Positions 26,841 through 35,011 are shown, numbered from the stretch's first letter. The stretch: DNA of 64,000 bases from Lichenicoccus sp964245755 (GCA_964245755.1 CAXTNV010000002.1:6193-70192); one strand, 5' to 3'. Numbers and translations are program-made. Notes: a model not told the origin generated them from the letters alone.

Positions 26841-27935
26841 ATGCGCTTCGTGCTCTACACCCACTCGCTGCGCTCGGACTGGAACCACGGCAACGCGCAT
26901 TTCCTGCGCGGGGTACTGAGGGAGCTGGCAGCGCGCGGGCATCAGACTCTGGCACTCGAGCCGGAGGCCGGCTGGAGCCGCAGCAACCTGCTGGCGGACC
27001 AGGGTCCCGGTGCGCTCGACCGCTTCGAGACGGATTTCCCCGAGCTCGTTACGCGATCCTACGGAGCCGGCTTCGACCATGCATCGGCCCTCGCCGAGGC
27101 CACGGTGGTGATCGTGCACGAGTGGACCGATCCCGCGGTGGTGGCCGAGCTCGGTGCGCTGCGCCGGGGCGGCGGCCGCTTCACCCTGCTGTTCCACGAC
27201 ACCCACCATCGCGGCGTCTCCGACACGGAGGCGATCGCCGGCCTGGCGCTCGCCGACTACGACGCCGTGCTCGCGTTCGGTGAGACCCTGCGGGAGCGCT
27301 ACCGGCGCGCCGGCTGGGGGCGCCGCGCTTTCACCTGGCACGAGGCGGCCGATACCCGCCTGTTCCATCCGATCGACGGGGTTCGCCCGCACGCCGACCT
27401 GATCTGGATCGGCAACTGGGGCGACGGCGAGCGCGAGCGCGAGCTCGACGCGTTCCTGATCGAGCCGGCCCGCCGGCTGCGGCTTTCCGGCGTCGTGCAC
27501 GGGGTGCGCTACCCTGCAGCGGCGCTCGAACGGCTGCGTGGCTCCGGGCTTCGCTACGGCGGCTGGATCGCCAACGCGGACGCGCCGCACGCCTTTGCCC
27601 GCCATCGCATGACGCTGCACGTGCCGCGTCGCCCGTATGTCGAGGCGCTGCCCGGGATCCCGACGATACGCATGTTCGAGGCGCTCGCCTGCGGCATCCC
27701 GCTGGTCAGCGCGCCGTGGCACGACAGCGAGCGGCTGTTCCGTGCCGGCGAGGACTTCCTTTCCGCGCGCGACGGCGACGAGATGGCGGCGCAGCTGCGC
27801 GCCCTGCGCGAGGATCCGGCGCTGGCCGCCGCGGTGGGGCGCAGCGGGCTGGAGACCATCCGGGCCCGCCACAGCTGCGCGCACCGGGTAGACGAGCTGA
27901 TGGCAATCCTCGCTTCGTGCGGGACCGCCACGTGA
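26841..27935 (+). CDS. CgeB-like glycosyltransferase, tandem copy 1
   Basis: 364 residues from ATG 26841. N-terminal pattern FVLYTHSLRSDWNHGNAHF and the C-terminal IRMFEALACGIPLVSAPW plus GEDFLSARDGDEM are those of CgeB/GT1-like enzymes that glycosylate polysaccharide or spore-coat partners. It is paralogous to the next two genes: all three have a short first strand, an NG(N/A/H)A turn, an xLExE/D segment near 45, and equal length. They probably add successive residues. A short HEWTD segment (~105) may be in the acceptor site. The stop overlaps copy 2's GTG by four bases. Confidence 0.86.
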   Translation: MRFVLYTHSLRSDWNHGNAHFLRGVLRELAARGHQTLALEPEAGWSRSNLLADQGPGALDRFETDFPELVTRSYGAGFDHASALAEATVVIVHEWTDPAVVAELGALRRGGGRFTLLFHDTHHRGVSDTEAIAGLALADYDAVLAFGETLRERYRRAGWGRRAFTWHEAADTRLFHPIDGVRPHADLIWIGNWGDGERERELDAFLIEPARRLRLSGVVHGVRYPAAALERLRGSGLRYGGWIANADAPHAFARHRMTLHVPRRPYVEALPGIPTIRMFEALACGIPLVSAPWHDSERLFRAGEDFLSARDGDEMAAQLRALREDPALAAAVGRSGLETIRARHSCAHRVDELMAILASCGTAT

Positions 27936-29026
27936 AGATCGCGCTGTACGGCTCGAGCCTGCTGTCGTCGTACTGGAATGGGGCCGCGACCTACTATCGC
28001 GGCATCCTGCGGGCACTCGCCTCGCACGGGCACGCGATCACCTTCCTCGAGCCGGACGCGTTCGACCGGCAGAGCCACCGCGACATCGAGCCGCCGGACT
28101 GGTGCAGGGTGGTGGTCTACCCCGCGAGCGACGAAGGGGTGCGCGCGGCGCTCGCCGCCGCCGCCGCCGCGGACGTGGTGATCAAGGCGAGCGGCGTCGG
28201 CTATGCCGACCACGCCCTGCTGGCGGGGATGCTGCAGGGTGCGGCCGCAGACGCGCTGCGCGTGTTCTGGGACGTCGACGCACCGGCGACGCTGGCCGAG
28301 CTCCGGCCTGACCCGCGCCATCCGCTGCGCCTGGCGCTGCCGACGCTCGACCTGGTGCTGACCTATGGCGGCGGCGCCCCGGTGGTCGAGGCCTACGCCG
28401 CACTCGGCGCCGGCTCGTGCGTGCCGATATACAACGCGCTCGATCCCACGACCCACCAACCGGTGGCGGCGGATCCGCGCTTCGCCGCAGACCTGACCTT
28501 CCTCGGCAACCGGCTGCCCGACCGCGAGGCGCGCGTCGAGCGCTTCTTCCTGCATCCCGCCGCCGCCGTGCCGGAGGCACGCTTCCTGCTCGGCGGCTCC
28601 GGCTGGGACGACAAGCCGGTTCCGGCCAACCTGGTCAAGCTCGGCCACGTCGCCACCGGGTCGCACAACGCGCTGAACGCGAGCGCGCGCATGGTGCTCA
28701 ACATCAGCCGCGACAGCATGGCCTCGACCGGCTTCTCGCCGGCGACGCGGGTGTTCGAGGTCGCGGGCGCCGGCGCCTGCCTGATGACCGACAGCTGGGC
28801 CGGGCTGGAGCTGTTCCTGCCACCGCACGTGGGGGGGCGGGGGGGGCGCGTGGGCGCCGATGGGGGGGCGGGGGGGGGCGGGGGCAGCGGGGCGCACGCG
28901 GCGCGCATCGGCGCGGCCGGGCGGCGGCGTGTGCTCGGCGAGCACACCTACGACCGGCGGGCGGTGGAGCTCGACCGCGTGCTGCGCGATGCGGTGGTGC
29001 GGCGCCGGAGCGGCGAACGCGCATGA
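27932..29026 (+). CDS. CgeB-like glycosyltransferase, tandem copy 2
   Basis: 364 residues from a GTG overlapping copy 1's stop. N-terminus IALYGSSLLSSYWNGAATYY, middle FWDVDAPATL and LTYGGGAPVVEAY, donor half TFLGNRLPDREARVERFF, LLGGSGW and ATRVFEVAGAGACLMTD. The C-terminal part after GLELFLPP is disrupted by Gly-rich sequence from G-runs (28831-28880); relatives have an ordinary helix there, and the family ending IGAAGRRRVLGEHTYDRR resumes in frame. The protein as written may therefore be wrong for ~20 residues. Overlaps copy 3 by four bases. Confidence 0.85.
   Translation: MKIALYGSSLLSSYWNGAATYYRGILRALASHGHAITFLEPDAFDRQSHRDIEPPDWCRVVVYPASDEGVRAALAAAAAADVVIKASGVGYADHALLAGMLQGAAADALRVFWDVDAPATLAELRPDPRHPLRLALPTLDLVLTYGGGAPVVEAYAALGAGSCVPIYNALDPTTHQPVAADPRFAADLTFLGNRLPDREARVERFFLHPAAAVPEARFLLGGSGWDDKPVPANLVKLGHVATGSHNALNASARMVLNISRDSMASTGFSPATRVFEVAGAGACLMTDSWAGLELFLPPHVGGRGGRVGADGGAGGGGGSGAHAARIGAAGRRRVLGEHTYDRRAVELDRVLRDAVVRRRSGERA
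28831..28880. other. G-runs in glycosyltransferase copy 2, suspected sequence error
   Basis: Two further copies of the G-run/C/G-run pattern found in tal-pgi: 28831-28846 and 28862-28878, plus more G-rich bases to 28884. They encode GGRGGRVGADGGAGGGGG, unlike related enzymes, yet keep the frame. A common technical cause is more likely than biology. Confidence 0.55.
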
Positions 29027-30117
29027 GGATCGTCGTGCTCGGTCTGTCGCTGAGCTCGTCCTGGGGCAACGGGCACGCCACCACCTACCGGGCGCTGCTG
29101 CGCGGCCTGTGCGGACTCGGCCACCGGGTGCTGTTCCTCGAGCGCGAGGTGCCGTGGTATGCCGCGCATCGCGACCTACCGGAGCCGGATTTCTGCACGC
29201 TCGCCTTCTACGGCGACCTCCACGAGTTGCGGACCCGCTTCGCGCCCGACCTCGTCGAGGCGGACGCGGTGCTCGTCGGCTCCTACGTGCCCGACGGCAT
29301 CGCGGCGCTGGAGCTGGTGCTGTCGCTCGCCGGCGGCCTGCGCGCCTTCTACGACATCGACACCCCGGTCACGCTGGCTGCGCTGGAACGCGGCGACTGC
29401 GCCTACCTGAGCGCCGCGCAGGTCGCTCAACTGGACCTCTACCTGTCGTTCTCGGGCGGTCCGGTGCTGTCGCGGCTGTCGCAGCGCCACGGCGCGATCA
29501 GGCCGCGCGCCTTCCACTGCGCCGTGGACGAGACCCGCTACGCGCCGCGGCTGCAGGTGCCGCACTGGGATCTTGGCTACCTGGGCACGTACAGCGCCGA
29601 CCGCCAGCCGGCGCTGCAGCGGCTGCTGCTGGAGCCGGCGCGCCGGCTGCCGGATCGCCGCTTCGTCGTCGCGGGACCGCAATATCCGCCCACGATCGAC
29701 TGGCCGGACAACGTCGAGCGGATCGAGCACCTGCCCCCCGACGCGCATGCCGAGTTCTACGGCGCGCAGCGCTTCACCCTCAACGTGACCCGTGCCGACA
29801 TGATCGCCGCCGGCTGGTCGCCGAGCGTCCGGCTGTTCGAGGCGGCCGCCTGCGGCACGCCGATCATCAGCGACCGGTGGGACGGCCTGGACGCGTTGCT
29901 GCCGGACGGCGAGGCGATCCTCATCGCCGATGACGGCGAGGCCGTGGTCGAAGCGCTGCTGTCGAGCGACGAGGCGCGCCGGTGCGCGATCGCGGCGCGG
30001 GCGCGGGAGATCGTGCTCGCCGGGCACACCGGTCTGGCGCGCGCGCGCGAGCTGCAGCGCTACCTGGTCGAGACGCTCGCGCAAGCTCGTGGCGCAGGGA
30101 TCGTCGCTCAGAGGTAG
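29023..30117 (+). CDS. CgeB-like glycosyltransferase, tandem copy 3
   Basis: 364 residues from ATG 29023. N-terminus IVVLGLSLSSSWGNGHATTY, middle FYDIDTPVTLAAL and LYLSFSGGPVL, donor half LGYLGTYSADRQPAL, FVVAGPQYP, NVTRADMIAAGWSPSVRLFEAAACGTPIISDRW and DGEAILIADDGEAV. It is the best preserved of the three paralogues: the ADMI..GWSPS-RLFEAAACGTPIISD block is the family hallmark. The C-terminus overlaps the convergent DUF2142 gene by ten bases. Donor and acceptor are unknown. Confidence 0.88.
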   Translation: MRIVVLGLSLSSSWGNGHATTYRALLRGLCGLGHRVLFLEREVPWYAAHRDLPEPDFCTLAFYGDLHELRTRFAPDLVEADAVLVGSYVPDGIAALELVLSLAGGLRAFYDIDTPVTLAALERGDCAYLSAAQVAQLDLYLSFSGGPVLSRLSQRHGAIRPRAFHCAVDETRYAPRLQVPHWDLGYLGTYSADRQPALQRLLLEPARRLPDRRFVVAGPQYPPTIDWPDNVERIEHLPPDAHAEFYGAQRFTLNVTRADMIAAGWSPSVRLFEAAACGTPIISDRWDGLDALLPDGEAILIADDGEAVVEALLSSDEARRCAIAARAREIVLAGHTGLARARELQRYLVETLAQARGAGIVAQR

Positions 30118-31436
30118 TAGCGCTGCAGCAGGGCGTGCATCAGCACCGGCAGGCCGAGCGCAGGGAACAGCAGGACCAGGCGGCAAGGTATCGCGGACCA
30201 TCCCGAAGCAACAGGCGATGCGCGGACGAGTGCGGCCAGCATCAGCGCCGGTGGTATGAAGTAGCGCCCCTGCAACCCCTCGATCACCGGCGCGCCCGTG
30301 GGTGTCCAGGTGAGGTACTGCACCAGCATCACGCCCATGCCCGCGAGCAGGATTCCGGCGAGCCCGGCCCACTCGGTCCAGCGCCAGCGCGGCGTCGATG
30401 CAGACCAGCTGAGACCGCGCCGCCCAGTGCCGGAGCCGAGCAGGAACGCCGCCGCCAGGATCAGGCAGGCCAGGACGTGGTAGGCCCGCGGCAGGTCGAC
30501 ATCCAGCCAGCCGGGCTCGCCGATGAAGCTGCGCAGCAGCGCCGGTCCGTGCGCGCGCGCCGTCGCCGGCAGGATGGAGAACAGCCGCCAGGGTGCCTCG
30601 ATCAGCCAGCGCGCCTGCGCGGCCGGGGACACCGGCAGCACCACGTGGGATCCGTTCAGCAGCGCCCAGGCGAGCATGGCGGCAAGAGCCGCGACGATGG
30701 CCGCGAGCCGTACCCGCAGCGGTGCCTGCGCCGCCAGCAGCACCAGGACGAAGCCGGCATAGGGCGGCCTCGCCGTGCCGACCATCGCCAGCAGCAGCGT
30801 CGCCGCGAGCAGGCCCGCTCGCGACCCCTGCCGCCGCAGCCGGCCGGCGATCGCCGCGGCCAGCGCGGTGCAGCCCAGCAGCGGCGCATCCTGCGACGCC
30901 GCCGCGGTCAGGCTCAGGGACATCGGCAGCAGCAGCAGCGAGAACAGCCACGGCCCGGCGCCGCCAGCGAGCGCGATCGCGGCGGTCCCCAACAGGATCG
31001 TCGCCGCGGCGGTCGCGAGCCGCGCCGCCAGGACCCCCTGCAGCACGGTCCGGTGCGCGGCGCGGGCGGCGGCGAGGGCAACCGCCTGCGGCAGGTAGAA
31101 GGAGGGCGGGTAGATCGCGGTGTTGGGGAAGCCCTCCGGCACCAGGCCGCCCCAGGCTTCGGGACGGTACATGCCGCGCGACACCTTGCGGTCGACATGG
31201 AACGGGATCTCCGCGAACCGCGCCGCCGCCCTCGGCAGGCCGGCGTCGATCCAGCCGCCCTGTTCACCGTCCGGCAGGCGCCGCGCCAGCAGGCCGAGAT
31301 GACTGATCTGGTCGGCGCGGAACAGGTGGTTGGCCTCGTCCGCATTCTGGAACGGCGGCATGGTCGGCGCCACCAGCAACGTCCCGGTCGCCGTGAACAG
31401 CAGGTAGAGCAGGGCTGCGAGCGGCAGTCGTTTCAT
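30108..31436 (-). CDS. DUF2142 family integral membrane protein
   Basis: 442 residues, a polytopic membrane protein with about ten hydrophobic segments and an N-terminal PPFQNADEANHLFRADQIS that matches the DUF2142 signature, a glycosyltransferase-C-like family. The conserved acidic pair (D, E) in NADEANH would sit in the first periplasmic loop, as in GT-C enzymes using polyprenyl-phosphate sugars. A large loop with GFPNTAIYPPSFYLPQA follows. It converges on the glycan operon with a ten-base 3' overlap, so it is separately transcribed but may process or export the same glycan. Confidence 0.82.
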   Translation of the reverse strand: MKRLPLAALLYLLFTATGTLLVAPTMPPFQNADEANHLFRADQISHLGLLARRLPDGEQGGWIDAGLPRAAARFAEIPFHVDRKVSRGMYRPEAWGGLVPEGFPNTAIYPPSFYLPQAVALAAARAAHRTVLQGVLAARLATAAATILLGTAAIALAGGAGPWLFSLLLLPMSLSLTAAASQDAPLLGCTALAAAIAGRLRRQGSRAGLLAATLLLAMVGTARPPYAGFVLVLLAAQAPLRVRLAAIVAALAAMLAWALLNGSHVVLPVSPAAQARWLIEAPWRLFSILPATARAHGPALLRSFIGEPGWLDVDLPRAYHVLACLILAAAFLLGSGTGRRGLSWSASTPRWRWTEWAGLAGILLAGMGVMLVQYLTWTPTGAPVIEGLQGRYFIPPALMLAALVRASPVASGWSAIPCRLVLLFPALGLPVLMHALLQRYYL

Positions 31437-31557
31437 GGGCCTGCGAACGCAAGATGCGAAGCTGGTCGTGCTTGCCGCGGTCGCGCGACGATCAACGCGG
31501 CACGCGGCGAGGACGGCGCCGCGCCCATGATCGGCTGTTCTCGCACCGGCCCGCGGA

Positions 31558-32811
31558 TCAGCTGGTCAGCAGCAGGCCGACGAGGGCCAGGAGCAGGGCC
31601 GGCGGCATCACCGCCGCGCCCAGCCTGAGGAACTGCCAGAACCCGACCTCCTCGCCGTCGCGGCGCAGCGCCGTCAGCCAGAGGATGGTCGCGAGCGAGC
31701 CGGTGATCGAGAGGTTCGGCCCCAGATCCACGCCGATCAGCAAGGCACCGATCACCGGCGGCGGCGGGTGCGCCTGGGCGATGGTGTCGGCGGCGATCAA
31801 TCCGGCAGGCAGGTTGTTCGTCAGGTTCGACGCGAAGCCCAGGACGACGCCGGCGGCAAAGGCGGCCTGCCGCGCGCCCTCTCGCGTCCCCTGACGCAGC
31901 AGCTCGGCCAGCCGCATCAGCAGGCCGGTGTGGTGCACGCCCTCGACCAGCACGAACAGCCCGGCGACCAGCGGCAACACCGCCCAGGAGACGCCGCGCA
32001 GCACCGCCCGGGGCGAGCGGCGGTTCAGCCCCGACACCGCGAGCGATACGGCCACACCGGCCAGCGCGGTGGGAAGGCCGAGCCGGATGTCGAGCGAAGA
32101 GGCGACCAGCAGCACGATCGCGGTCAGGGCGATGGCGGCGGCGACGATGCGGCCGGCGCCGGACAGCGCCGGCCGGGCGATGTCTGCCGCGACCGGTCGC
32201 CGCAGTGCGGCGCGCTGGGTGAAGCGCAGCGCCGCGTAGGTGACGAGGATCGACAGCGTCGACGGCAGCGCGTAGCGCGCGAGCCAGGAAGGCAGGGGTG
32301 GCGTCCTGCTGGCATACAGGACCAGGTTCGCGGGGTTGGAGATCGGCAGCACGAAGCTCGCGGCGTTGGCGACGGTCGCGCAGATGAACAGGTAGGGCAG
32401 CGGCTGCTCGATCCTGGCGGCTCGCGTCGCCGCGAACACGGCCGGTGTCAGCACGACGGCGGTGGCGTCGTTGGACAGCAGGACCGTCACCACGGTGCCG
32501 ACCGCGTAGATCAGCAGGAACAGCCGGCGGGCGGAACCGCGGGCGTGTTGCACCGCCAGGGCGGCAACCCAGTCGAACAGGCCCTCGAGACGGGCAAGTT
32601 CCGAGAGCAGCATCATGCCAATCAGGAACAGGTAGACGTCGCTACCCGTGCGCGCTGCCTGCCAGGCGGCCTGCCAGGGCAGCAGGCCGGACAGCACCAG
32701 CAGCACCGCTCCCGCTACCGCCCAGATCGCCTCCGGCAGCCCGAACGGCCGTGCGATCACGCCGGCGGTCGACAGCGCGGCGATCCCCAGGATCAGGACG
32801 TCGGCACGCAT
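31558..32811 (-). CDS. ArsB/NhaD-superfamily permease
   Basis: 417 residues with 10-12 membrane segments, in the ion transporter superfamily. ArsB-like segments: LLSNDATAVVLTPAVFAATRAA (loop with Asn-Asp), SFVLPISNPANLVLYA and, near the C-terminus, ASNLTNNLPAGLIA, IGVDLGPNLSITGSLATILWL. The last closely follows ArsB, the arsenite efflux permease. No arsR, arsC or arsA lies nearby, so arsenite is not certain; citrate/anion transporters are alternatives. The 135 bases between it and the LuxR-type gene contain no visible gene. Confidence 0.8.
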   Translation of the reverse strand: MRADVLILGIAALSTAGVIARPFGLPEAIWAVAGAVLLVLSGLLPWQAAWQAARTGSDVYLFLIGMMLLSELARLEGLFDWVAALAVQHARGSARRLFLLIYAVGTVVTVLLSNDATAVVLTPAVFAATRAARIEQPLPYLFICATVANAASFVLPISNPANLVLYASRTPPLPSWLARYALPSTLSILVTYAALRFTQRAALRRPVAADIARPALSGAGRIVAAAIALTAIVLLVASSLDIRLGLPTALAGVAVSLAVSGLNRRSPRAVLRGVSWAVLPLVAGLFVLVEGVHHTGLLMRLAELLRQGTREGARQAAFAAGVVLGFASNLTNNLPAGLIAADTIAQAHPPPPVIGALLIGVDLGPNLSITGSLATILWLTALRRDGEEVGFWQFLRLGAAVMPPALLLALVGLLLTS

Positions 32812-32946
32812 AGGTCAGGCCGTGGTGAGCGTAGGCTTCATGCGGCCGATCCCGTTGCCGGCTCGACCTCTACAGCGGCAGCGCGGTGATGCCCAGGCTT
32901 GTGCTCTCCGGGGATCCGGGGTGTCGCGGAGTTCCAAGCCGCGAGG

Positions 32947-33768
32947 CTAGCAGCCGCCGGCGTGCTGCGCGCGCAGCACGCTCTGCGCCTTGTAGACCGC
33001 CTGCGTGCGGTTGGTGGCGCCCATCTTGCGCATGATGTTGCGGACGTGGACCTTGACCGTGCTCTCGCTCATGCCGAGTTCGTGGGCGATGATCTTGTTC
33101 GCCTTGCCCTGCTGCAGGTGGCGCAGGACGACGATCTGCCGCGAGGTCAGCCGGTCCTGTCGTGCCGGTGCCGGTGCCGCTGCCTTTGGCTCCGGAACAG
33201 CGCTGCTGCCCTTGAACAGGAGATCCAGCGGCGCAAATGTGCCGCCCGCCTCCACCAGCCGGATCGCCGCCACGATCATCGGAATGCCCATGGTGCGCGT
33301 CGGGATGAAGCCCTGGGCGCCCTGCTGCAGCGTGCTGCAGATCGTCTCGGGTTGGTGCGCGTCCTCCGCGTCAGAGAGCACGATCAGCGGGACGCTGCTC
33401 AGGCTTCGCAGCAGCATCGAGATGTTATGCAGGCTCTCGGTCTCGGAGGAATGCGCATGGTACAGGACCAGGTCGAACATCTGGTCGGCGTTCAGGATGC
33501 AGTCCCGCACGGTGGGGAAGGGAAGCATGGTGAACCGGGGCTGCAGGACATCGAAGGCCCTGACCAGGCACTCCCGGCTGAACTGGTAGCAGTCGATCAG
33601 GCCGATGCGCAGGGAACGGGCGCTCGCCGGCGCCACCGGCGAGGCGGCGATGTGTGGGACATGGCCGGATGTGCACCAGTCAGGAGCGGCATCATGTCGG
33701 CGCGGGGGCGATGCCGCGCCGTCGCCGCCGCTCGCGTTCGTCATCGTGAGGTTGCCGAGGTCCAACAT
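32947..33768 (-). CDS. LuxR-family regulator with degenerate receiver domain
   Basis: 273 residues from ATG 33768, which has GGGAG six bases upstream (ATG 33801 is in frame but lacks one). Residues ~55-170 look like a response-regulator receiver (RIGLIDCYQFSRECLVRAF...MIVAAIRLVEAGG), but the phospho-acceptor strand reads FDLVLYHAHSSE: no aspartate is at the normal site and the N-terminal acidic pair is a single Asp. The C-terminal HTH (LTSRQIVVLRHLQQGKANKIIAHELGMSESTVKVHVRNIMRKMG) is a standard LuxR/GerE domain. It is probably activated without phosphorylation. Targets are unknown. Its upstream region is AT-rich with repeated sequences. Confidence 0.88.
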   Translation of the reverse strand: MLDLGNLTMTNASGGDGAASPPRRHDAAPDWCTSGHVPHIAASPVAPASARSLRIGLIDCYQFSRECLVRAFDVLQPRFTMLPFPTVRDCILNADQMFDLVLYHAHSSETESLHNISMLLRSLSSVPLIVLSDAEDAHQPETICSTLQQGAQGFIPTRTMGIPMIVAAIRLVEAGGTFAPLDLLFKGSSAVPEPKAAAPAPARQDRLTSRQIVVLRHLQQGKANKIIAHELGMSESTVKVHVRNIMRKMGATNRTQAVYKAQSVLRAQHAGGC

Positions 33769-33794
33769 TGCGTCTCCCGACCGGATGCGAGCCC

Positions 33795-33960
33795 CGGACA
33801 CACCGCGTTGGATTAGTAATAAAGCATTTTTAATTACAAGGCAGCGGCGAAGTTATCCAGTAACAGCGATTTAACGCGTTCAGAGGAATTCTGTATTGCT
33901 GCTGTATTGTCCATTGTTGTTACAACGGCTCGGGTAGCGGTCGCTGTTCTCGCTTGCAAA
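33795..33960. promoter_or_regulatory. AT-rich intergenic island with 8-bp direct repeats
   Basis: A stretch clearly richer in A and T than the surroundings. It contains CTGTATTG at 33891-33898 and 33902-33909, starting points 11 bases apart (one helical turn), followed by a GTTGT-T-ACAAC inverted repeat. It lies upstream of the LuxR-type gene (minus strand) and downstream of a small minus-strand gene, so it may hold the regulator's promoter and operator sites. Confidence 0.45.
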
Positions 33961-33961
33961 T

Positions 33962-34183
33962 CTACGAGGCGGAGCGGATCAGGCGCTTGATTGGCCCACG
34001 TGGACGCCCGGAGGCGAGGCCGATCTCGCGGTCCTGCGCTTCCAGGATAGCCTTTGCCGGCGCGTCGCCATCGAGTCCGATCAGTTCAGCGGCCGGAACC
34101 CGGCGATTCGAGCTTTTGGAGCCATCCTCGTACAGGATGTCGAAGGTGACAAAGCTGCTGAGTATGCGCTTCTTCGGAGGCAT
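33962..34183 (-). CDS. Small conserved hypothetical basic protein
   Basis: 73 residues from ATG 34183, with AGGAC ten bases upstream. It begins PPKKRILSSFVTFDILYEDG, then SNRRVPAAEL, GLDGDAPAKAILEAQDREI and ends SGRPRGPIKRLI. I recognise this kind of protein as a short conserved family in related bacteria but know no function. The open frame extends to 34300; the shorter start fits family length. It is one of three small minus-strand genes in this stretch with 34516-34734 and the cold-shock gene. Confidence 0.55.
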   Translation of the reverse strand: MPPKKRILSSFVTFDILYEDGSKSSNRRVPAAELIGLDGDAPAKAILEAQDREIGLASGRPRGPIKRLIRSAS

Positions 34184-34515
34184 GACGGATGTCCTGGTTG
34201 ATGCACCGAGCGGCAGCCGTCCGAGCGAAGCATCGCCCGCGATTACCGCGAGATCGAGCAGTGTTTGACGATTCGGGTCTGTCTGCAAAACGCAGCGCAC
34301 CGCATCGGCTCGTTACGCCGCGCGCAGGGCAACGGAGGCTGAGGCAGCTACAACGCCGGATTCACGCGCCCAGACGTTGGACCCCGAGATGACATTCTCC
34401 ACAGACACTGGCTCAGCACAGGACCGGCAGGACGACAGATCGCAAACCACGAACCGCGATCGCGGCGCTCTTCAGGACATGAACAGGTAAATGCTCAGCC
34501 GCCAGAACGGCCCGC
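34184..34515. other. Intergenic stretch without a supported gene
   Basis: About 330 bases between two small minus-strand genes. Open frames exist on the plus strand (a short one ends near 34490) but none has a good start, ribosome-binding site or recognisable family sequence. Nothing else is visible. Confidence 0.5.
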
Positions 34516-34734
34516 TCAGCGGAACAGCCGCACTGGGGCAGGTGCACTGCTCGCGACCATGGCGCTCTCGGCCACTACGCGCTCCTGACCGCCACGCTCG
34601 TGCTTCACGCGGTACTCGCGATCCAGCTGGTCGTTGGGAAGCAGCCGCACGACCGTGTAGGGGCCGACATCGACCTGATGCGTCGAGCGCCGGATCTCGA
34701 TCTTATCGCCAATCGCGTAACGATGACCTGCCAT
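34516..34734 (-). CDS. Small conserved hypothetical protein
   Basis: 72 residues. The sequence HRYAIGDKIEIRRS, GPYTVVRLLPNDQLDREYRVKHERGGQERVVAES resembles short alphaproteobacterial proteins with a GxYxVxxLLP...YRVK...ERVVxES pattern, beta-rich and perhaps an SH3-like or ligand-binding fold. No function is known to me. It follows the cold-shock gene on the same strand by 70 bases and might be cotranscribed with it. Confidence 0.6.
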   Translation of the reverse strand: MAGHRYAIGDKIEIRRSTHQVDVGPYTVVRLLPNDQLDREYRVKHERGGQERVVAESAMVASSAPAPVRLFR

Positions 34735-34804
34735 TCAATGAAATCCTTGAAATTGCAGGCCACCGCCGCGGCAGACCTGCCGGACGGCGGGTCTGCCGTT
34801 GATG

Positions 34805-35011
34805 CTACTCGGCCTTGAGGTTGACCGCCGACACCTTGCCGCGCTGGCCGTTCTCGAGCTCGAAATCGAGCTTCTGGCCCTCGTTGAGGCTGCGCATTCC
34901 GGCGCGCTCAACTGCAGAGATGTGCACGAAAACATCGCTTGAGCCGTCGGTCGGCTGGATGAAGCCGAAGCCCTTGGTCGGGTTGAACCACTTTACGGTG
35001 CCACTTGGCAT
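34805..35011 (-). CDS. cspA: Cold-shock protein, CspA family
   Basis: 68 residues from ATG 35011 with CAGGAG seven bases upstream. Single OB-fold with RNP1 KGFGFIQPTDG and RNP2 DVFVHISAVERAG, the nucleic-acid-binding motifs. It binds single-stranded RNA/DNA and melts RNA structure. The minus-strand leader to 35183 is about 170 bases, long enough for the structured 5' region typical of csp genes; I could not fold it by eye. Other family members may exist, so paralogue identity is uncertain. Confidence 0.93.
   Translation of the reverse strand: MPSGTVKWFNPTKGFGFIQPTDGSSDVFVHISAVERAGMRSLNEGQKLDFELENGQRGKVSAVNLKAE

Noticed and set aside
31558..32811. Arsenic-resistance operon
   Set aside because: Only an ArsB-like permease is present; no arsR, arsC, arsH or arsA near it.
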